Assembly (NCBI GenBank): GCA_947632175.1 | Contig: CANROC010000004.1 | Coordinates: forward strand, 1-64,000 | Source: an uncultured Oscillospiraceae bacterium | Lineage (GTDB): Bacteria; Bacillota; Clostridia; Oscillospirales; Oscillospiraceae | DNA length: 64,000 bases | Reading direction: 5' to 3' | In this document: positions 63,169 through 64,000 of the stretch, piece by piece | Numbering within the stretch: the first letter of the stretch is position 1 | Layout of the letters: every line of letters starts with the position of its first letter | The notes under the pieces: model-generated | What the model saw: the letters and a program-made list of their open reading frames with translations, nothing else | Told to the model about the DNA's origin: nothing | The model's database searches: none | Position numbers and translations under genes: made by a program

Positions 63169-64000
63169 ATGAAGATTCTTGTTGTGGGCGGCGGGGGCCG
63201 CGAGCACGCCATCATCAAGGCGCTTCGGAAGAACCCGGCGGCGGACGTCATCTACGCCCTGCCGGGGAACGGGGGCATCGCCGCGGACGCCGTGTGCGTG
63301 CCCATCAAGGCCACGGACATCGAGGGTATCGTCCGATTCGCCGGGGAAAAGCACATCGACTACGCCGTGGTGGCCCCGGATGACCCCCTGGCCCTAGGGT
63401 GCGTGGACGAGCTGGAGAAGCTCGGCGTCCCCTGCTTCGGGCCGCGCAAAAACGCCGCCGTTATCGAGGCCAGCAAGGCCTTTTCCAAGGCCCTCATGAA
63501 GAAGTACGGCATCCCCACCGCCCAGCACCGGACCTTCACCCGCATGAACGAGGCTCTGGCCTACGTGGAGAAGATGGGCGCGCCCATTGTGGTGAAGGCC
63601 GACGGCCTGGCCCTGGGCAAGGGCGTCACCGTGGCCATGACGGTAGGGGAGGCGAAAGCCGCCATCCGGGAGATGATGGAGGGCGGCAAGTTCGGCGCCT
63701 CCGGCTCCACGGTGGTCATCGAAGAGTACCTGGAGGGGCCGGAGGTGTCGGTCCTCTCCTTTACCGACGGGAAGACCGTGGTCCCCATGGTGTCCAGCAT
63801 GGACCACAAGCGCGCCCACGACGGCGATACCGGCCCCAACACCGGCGGCATGGGCACTGTGGCCCCCAACCCCTACTACACCCCGGAGGTGGCACAGCGG
63901 TGCATGGACGAAATTTTCGTCCCCACCATTCGCGCCATGGCCGCCGAGGGCCGGCCTTTCAAGGGGTGCCTCTACTTTGGGCTGATGATAACCGCCGACG
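63169..64000 (+). CDS. purD: Phosphoribosylamine-glycine ligase, N-terminal part (window end)
   Basis: The first 277 codons of GAR synthetase, an ATP-grasp enzyme. Visible: MKILVVGGGGREHAIIKAL, VVAPDDPLALGCVDELEKLG, GAPIVVKADGLALGKGVTVA, VIEEYLEGPEVSVLSF and GDTGPNTGGMGTVAPNP. The frame is open at the right edge. GGGGAGG lies before the ATG. Last visible gene of the pur operon; purC, purS/Q/L and purB are not in the window. Confidence 0.95.
   Translation, partial: MKILVVGGGGREHAIIKALRKNPAADVIYALPGNGGIAADAVCVPIKATDIEGIVRFAGEKHIDYAVVAPDDPLALGCVDELEKLGVPCFGPRKNAAVIEASKAFSKALMKKYGIPTAQHRTFTRMNEALAYVEKMGAPIVVKADGLALGKGVTVAMTVGEAKAAIREMMEGGKFGASGSTVVIEEYLEGPEVSVLSFTDGKTVVPMVSSMDHKRAHDGDTGPNTGGMGTVAPNPYYTPEVAQRCMDEIFVPTIRAMAAEGRPFKGCLYFGLMITAD

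Overview
The window looks like chromosomal DNA of a GC-rich, Gram-positive, spore-forming gut-type Clostridium relative, most likely in or near the Oscillospiraceae (Oscillibacter/Flavonifractor-like). This rests on gene content: SLH-domain surface proteins, an Asp23/Gls24 protein next to a YloV/FakA-type kinase, CotF-like spore coat proteins, BlaI/BlaR-type regulation, a Feo operon with its Cys-rich accessory protein, strong GGAGG ribosome sites and sigma-A promoters. The species call is inference.

Layout. 1-700: the end of an SLH protein and the first copy of a hairpin-rich repeat family. 702-17072: an XRE/TPR regulator gene split by a 15.3 kb element (1630-16961). The element carries a large serine recombinase, a MobP-type relaxase and accessory protein, an iteron-like repeat array, and an AT-rich defence cargo: type I restriction (hsdR, an Mrr-like nuclease, hsdM, hsdS), a small HEPN-type protein, and a 903-residue SF1 helicase with a HEPN-type motif near its N terminus. 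Both attachment junctions can be read, so attP and the intact host gene can be reconstructed. 17-28 kb: mnmG, a CBS protein, two overlapping ABC ATPase-permease fusions and uvrA. 28-37 kb: an HtrA protease, feoA-feoA-feoB, trxA/trxB, dut, and a DUF2975-like/HTH pair. 37-50 kb: Gls24-fakA, a DegV/FakB protein, a MutT-like hydrolase, blaI-blaR1, tspO, spore coat genes and a PstS-like lipoprotein. 50-54 kb: an XRE regulator with an ABC exporter gene broken by a 159 bp MITE, and an alpha-oxoamine synthase-SDR pair. 54-57 kb: an S-layer-like protein flanked by a 21 bp inverted repeat. 57.6-64 kb: purE-purF-purM-purN-purO-purH-purD, with IMP cyclohydrolase and AICAR transformylase as separate proteins and a PurF lacking its glutaminase cysteine.

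Intergenic space is unusually structured. One family (four copies) sits next to terminator hairpins that appear duplicated on both sides. A second family consists of 0.6-0.9 kb clusters of short palindromic modules in conserved order at four places. Two of these clusters carry a nearly identical consensus promoter pointing outward, antisense to the neighbouring gene. The best candidates for undescribed biology are the HEPN/helicase cargo behind the restriction operon, the terminator-associated repeats, and the flanking inverted repeat of the S-layer gene.
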